Assembly: GCA_017448355.1 (NCBI GenBank)
Contig: JAFSLQ010000040.1
Span: 1-64,000, forward strand
Source: Clostridia bacterium
GTDB lineage: Bacteria > Bacillota > Clostridia > Christensenellales > Borkfalkiaceae
Length of the DNA stretch: 64,000 nucleotides
Direction of reading: 5' to 3'
The translations under genes and the position numbers were made by a program. Shown in pieces: positions 62,264 through 64,000 of the stretch; the stretch's first letter is position 1, and every line of letters starts with the position of its first letter. The notes beneath the pieces are model-generated. The model was not told the origin of the DNA and ran no database searches. It worked only from the letters and a program-made list of their open reading frames with translations.

Positions 62264-63700
62264 ATGCGGGAAGTTTTAGAACGGATTCTACTTATCGAAG
62301 CGGAACAAAAGCGCCGCGCGGCAAATAATTTTCTTGCCGAGTACAATACGGGCGAAAAAAAACACTTAAAACAACTTGCTTTTCATAAATGTCCCAAGAA
62401 AAACCGCTGGGTGTTCGGGGGAAACAGAAGCGGCAAAACCGAGTGCGGCGCTGTCGAAACCGTCTATATGGCGCGGGGTAATCATCCGTACCGCGACAAC
62501 ATTAAAGATACTTTCGGGTGGGTGGTGTCGCTGTCGCGTGAAGTGCAAAGAGACGTTGCGCAGGCAAAGATTCTTCACTACCTTAATCCCGCCTGGATTG
62601 CCGATATAACTATGGTTTCGGGCAAGAAGGAAAGTCCCGAATACGGCGTTATTGACCAGATTATGGTGAAAAACGTTTTCGGCGGCGTTTCCGTTATAGG
62701 GTTTAAATCGTGCGACCAGGGCAGGGAAAAATTTCAGGGAAGTTCCCTTAATTACGTGTGGTTCGACGAAGAACCCCCAAAGGACGTTTACGACGAGTGC
62801 CGTATGCGTGTAATAGATAAAAACGGCGATATTTTCGGTACGATGACGCCATTAAAGGGGCTTACCTTCGTTTACGAAGAAATATACCTTAACCCTACTA
62901 ATTCGCCGGATATCTGGTGCGAATTTATGGAGTGGGCGGATAACCCGTATCTGCCCGAAGAAGAAATTAAGGCTTTATCCGAAACGCTTTCAAAAGAACA
63001 GTTGGAGTCGAGAAGGTTCGGGCGGTTTAAGGCAAACGGCGGGCTTGTGTACCCTGAGTTCGATGAAAATATTCACGTTATCGAACCGTTTAACGTGCCT
63101 CACGACTGGTACGACAATATTTCCATTGACCCCGGGCTTAAAAACCCGCTGTCCTGCCATTTTTATGCGGTGGACTTCGACGGCACGGTGTACGTGATAG
63201 CCGAACATTTTGAAGCGGAACAAACCGTTTCTTATCACGCGGACAAAATAAAAGAGATTTGCGCGCGGCTTAACTGGGGCAAAGATAATAACGGGAATAT
63301 TCGCGCGCTTATAGATTCCGCGGCTAACCAAAAGACGCTTTCCGCAATGAAAAGCGTGTCGGAACTCTTTTACGAACAGGGCATAAACGTCAATCCGAAC
63401 GTAAATAAAGACCTTTTCAGCGGTATTGCGCGCGTTAAACAGTATCTTAAACCAGCAAGCGGCAGTCCTAAACTTTATATTTTTTCCACCTGCGTTAACC
63501 TTATACGGGAACTTAAAAGTTACCGCTGGGGCACGGGGGATAACGACGCCCCTAAAAAAGTCGACGACCACGCTTTGGACGAACTTCGATACTATATTAT
63601 GACTAAGCCCGAAAATTCCGCTCCGAAAAAAACCAAAACTATCATAGAAAAAGACAAGGAACGACTTTTCAGGATGATTTTAAATGAAAGAAAAAGATAA
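62264..63700 (+). CDS. Phage terminase large subunit
   Basis: 478 residues from ATG 62264 (GGGGGA just upstream). A longer in-frame start at 62180 lies directly after the terminator without a ribosome binding site and adds 28 basic residues. Walker A RWVFGGNRSGKTECGA (about 47-62), Walker B LNYVWFDEEPP (about 161-171), coupling motif GTMTPLKG. RNase H-like nuclease: NISIDPGLKNPLS (about 286-298), LIDSAANQK, and DDHALDELRYYIM near the end. It would package DNA in a phage. Only the following gene is also phage-like; no integrase or portal is visible in the window. Confidence 0.9.
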   Translation: MREVLERILLIEAEQKRRAANNFLAEYNTGEKKHLKQLAFHKCPKKNRWVFGGNRSGKTECGAVETVYMARGNHPYRDNIKDTFGWVVSLSREVQRDVAQAKILHYLNPAWIADITMVSGKKESPEYGVIDQIMVKNVFGGVSVIGFKSCDQGREKFQGSSLNYVWFDEEPPKDVYDECRMRVIDKNGDIFGTMTPLKGLTFVYEEIYLNPTNSPDIWCEFMEWADNPYLPEEEIKALSETLSKEQLESRRFGRFKANGGLVYPEFDENIHVIEPFNVPHDWYDNISIDPGLKNPLSCHFYAVDFDGTVYVIAEHFEAEQTVSYHADKIKEICARLNWGKDNNGNIRALIDSAANQKTLSAMKSVSELFYEQGINVNPNVNKDLFSGIARVKQYLKPASGSPKLYIFSTCVNLIRELKSYRWGTGDNDAPKKVDDHALDELRYYIMTKPENSAPKKTKTIIEKDKERLFRMILNERKR

Positions 63701-64000
63701 GAACGTGATTGACGGAGATATAAATTCGGCACTCATTAAAAAGGCTCTCGGCTTTGACGCCAAGGAAGTCGTGGAAGAGTACGCATTGAACGATGAAGGA
63801 GAAGTTAAACTTTCCAAAAAGAAAATAACTACAAAGTGCGTTCCGCCCGACGTTTCGGCGCTTAAAATGCTGTTGGAACGGGATTGCCCGCTTTCCGCTC
63901 TTTCCGACGAAGAGTTGGAGACTGAAAAAACGAGACTGCTTGAAATTTTACGTCAATCGGAAAAAAAGAACAAGGAGAAAAAAATTGCAAAAAGAAAAGA
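63684..64000 (+). CDS. Phage packaging-associated protein (small-terminase-like tail), partial
   Basis: Starts 17 nt inside the terminase gene (ATG 63684) and runs off the right edge after about 105 residues. It reads INSALIKKALGFDAKEVVEE, then KKKITTKCVPPDVSALKMLL, then acidic and Lys-rich helices. The ALGF...VPPDVSAL block recalls the C-terminal region of small terminase proteins, where KALGY and VPPD-x-x-A recur (from memory). The gene order (large subunit first) is the reverse of the usual. Tentative. Confidence 0.45.
   Translation, partial: MKEKDKNVIDGDINSALIKKALGFDAKEVVEEYALNDEGEVKLSKKKITTKCVPPDVSALKMLLERDCPLSALSDEELETEKTRLLEILRQSEKKNKEKKIAKRK

Overview
The window looks like the chromosome of an anaerobic, endospore-forming member of the Clostridia (Bacillota). 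It carries a gerA-type germinant receptor operon, a sporulation sigma factor (sigK), a type III glutamine synthetase, an archaeal-type split glutamate synthase, LL-diaminopimelate aminotransferase, strong AAGGAG ribosome binding sites and near-consensus sigma-A promoters. A gut lineage is likely (inference). No rRNA, intact tRNA or CRISPR array was seen.

Layout. 1-12409: nitrogen assimilation. A split glutamate synthase operon runs left and a seven-gene operon (glnN, amt with a fused PII domain, asnB, guaA, pyrG, dapF, dapL) runs right. Their divergent promoters are each followed by a terminator that overlaps a small hairpin with the same hexaloop, AAAGGC, which fits ANTAR-type antitermination. 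12486-31875: an integrated island of about 19.4 kb bounded by a 25-bp direct repeat resembling a tRNA 3' end. It holds a tyrosine integrase, a degenerate mobilisation-like protein, a sigma-like HTH protein, a Fic enzyme, and a surface operon made of a 46-residue peptide, a secreted cohesin protein and a 4067-residue leucine-rich-repeat protein ending in a dockerin. The surface operon follows a structured leader with competing terminator and antiterminator pairings. 31876-32270: further att-like fragments and palindromes.

32275-35820: uracil salvage (uraA-upp) behind a leader-peptide attenuator, a likely type I toxin-antitoxin locus, an XRE regulator with a long structured leader, and a small peptide gene. 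35989-49870: carbon metabolism, with a PHP protein, an SDR dehydrogenase, a tandem class II aldolase, an IMP dehydrogenase of the trichomonad-like type, a DeoR regulator divergent from a sugar-phosphate dehydrogenase, and a 2-oxo acid (or acetoin) dehydrogenase complex (E2, E3, fused E1) with lipoate ligase.

49871-55186: sporulation and germination genes (gerA/B/C, a membrane protein, sigK). 55243-58212: a TM1266-type regulator, an SDR, thyA-folA and a relBE module. 58253-62085: an unknown protein coupled to a truncated membrane-protein tail, then two divergent secreted lipoproteins (a BspA-like LRR protein and a Cthe_2159-like beta-helix protein) sharing a TTTAAG-N5-TTTAAG operator. 62264-64000: a phage terminase large subunit and the start of a packaging-associated gene that runs off the window.

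Recurring themes are regulation by RNA structure in leaders (glnN, glutamate synthase, uraA, the island operon, xre) and LRR surface proteins. The best candidate for an undescribed system is the island's riboregulated peptide-cohesin-giant dockerin operon.
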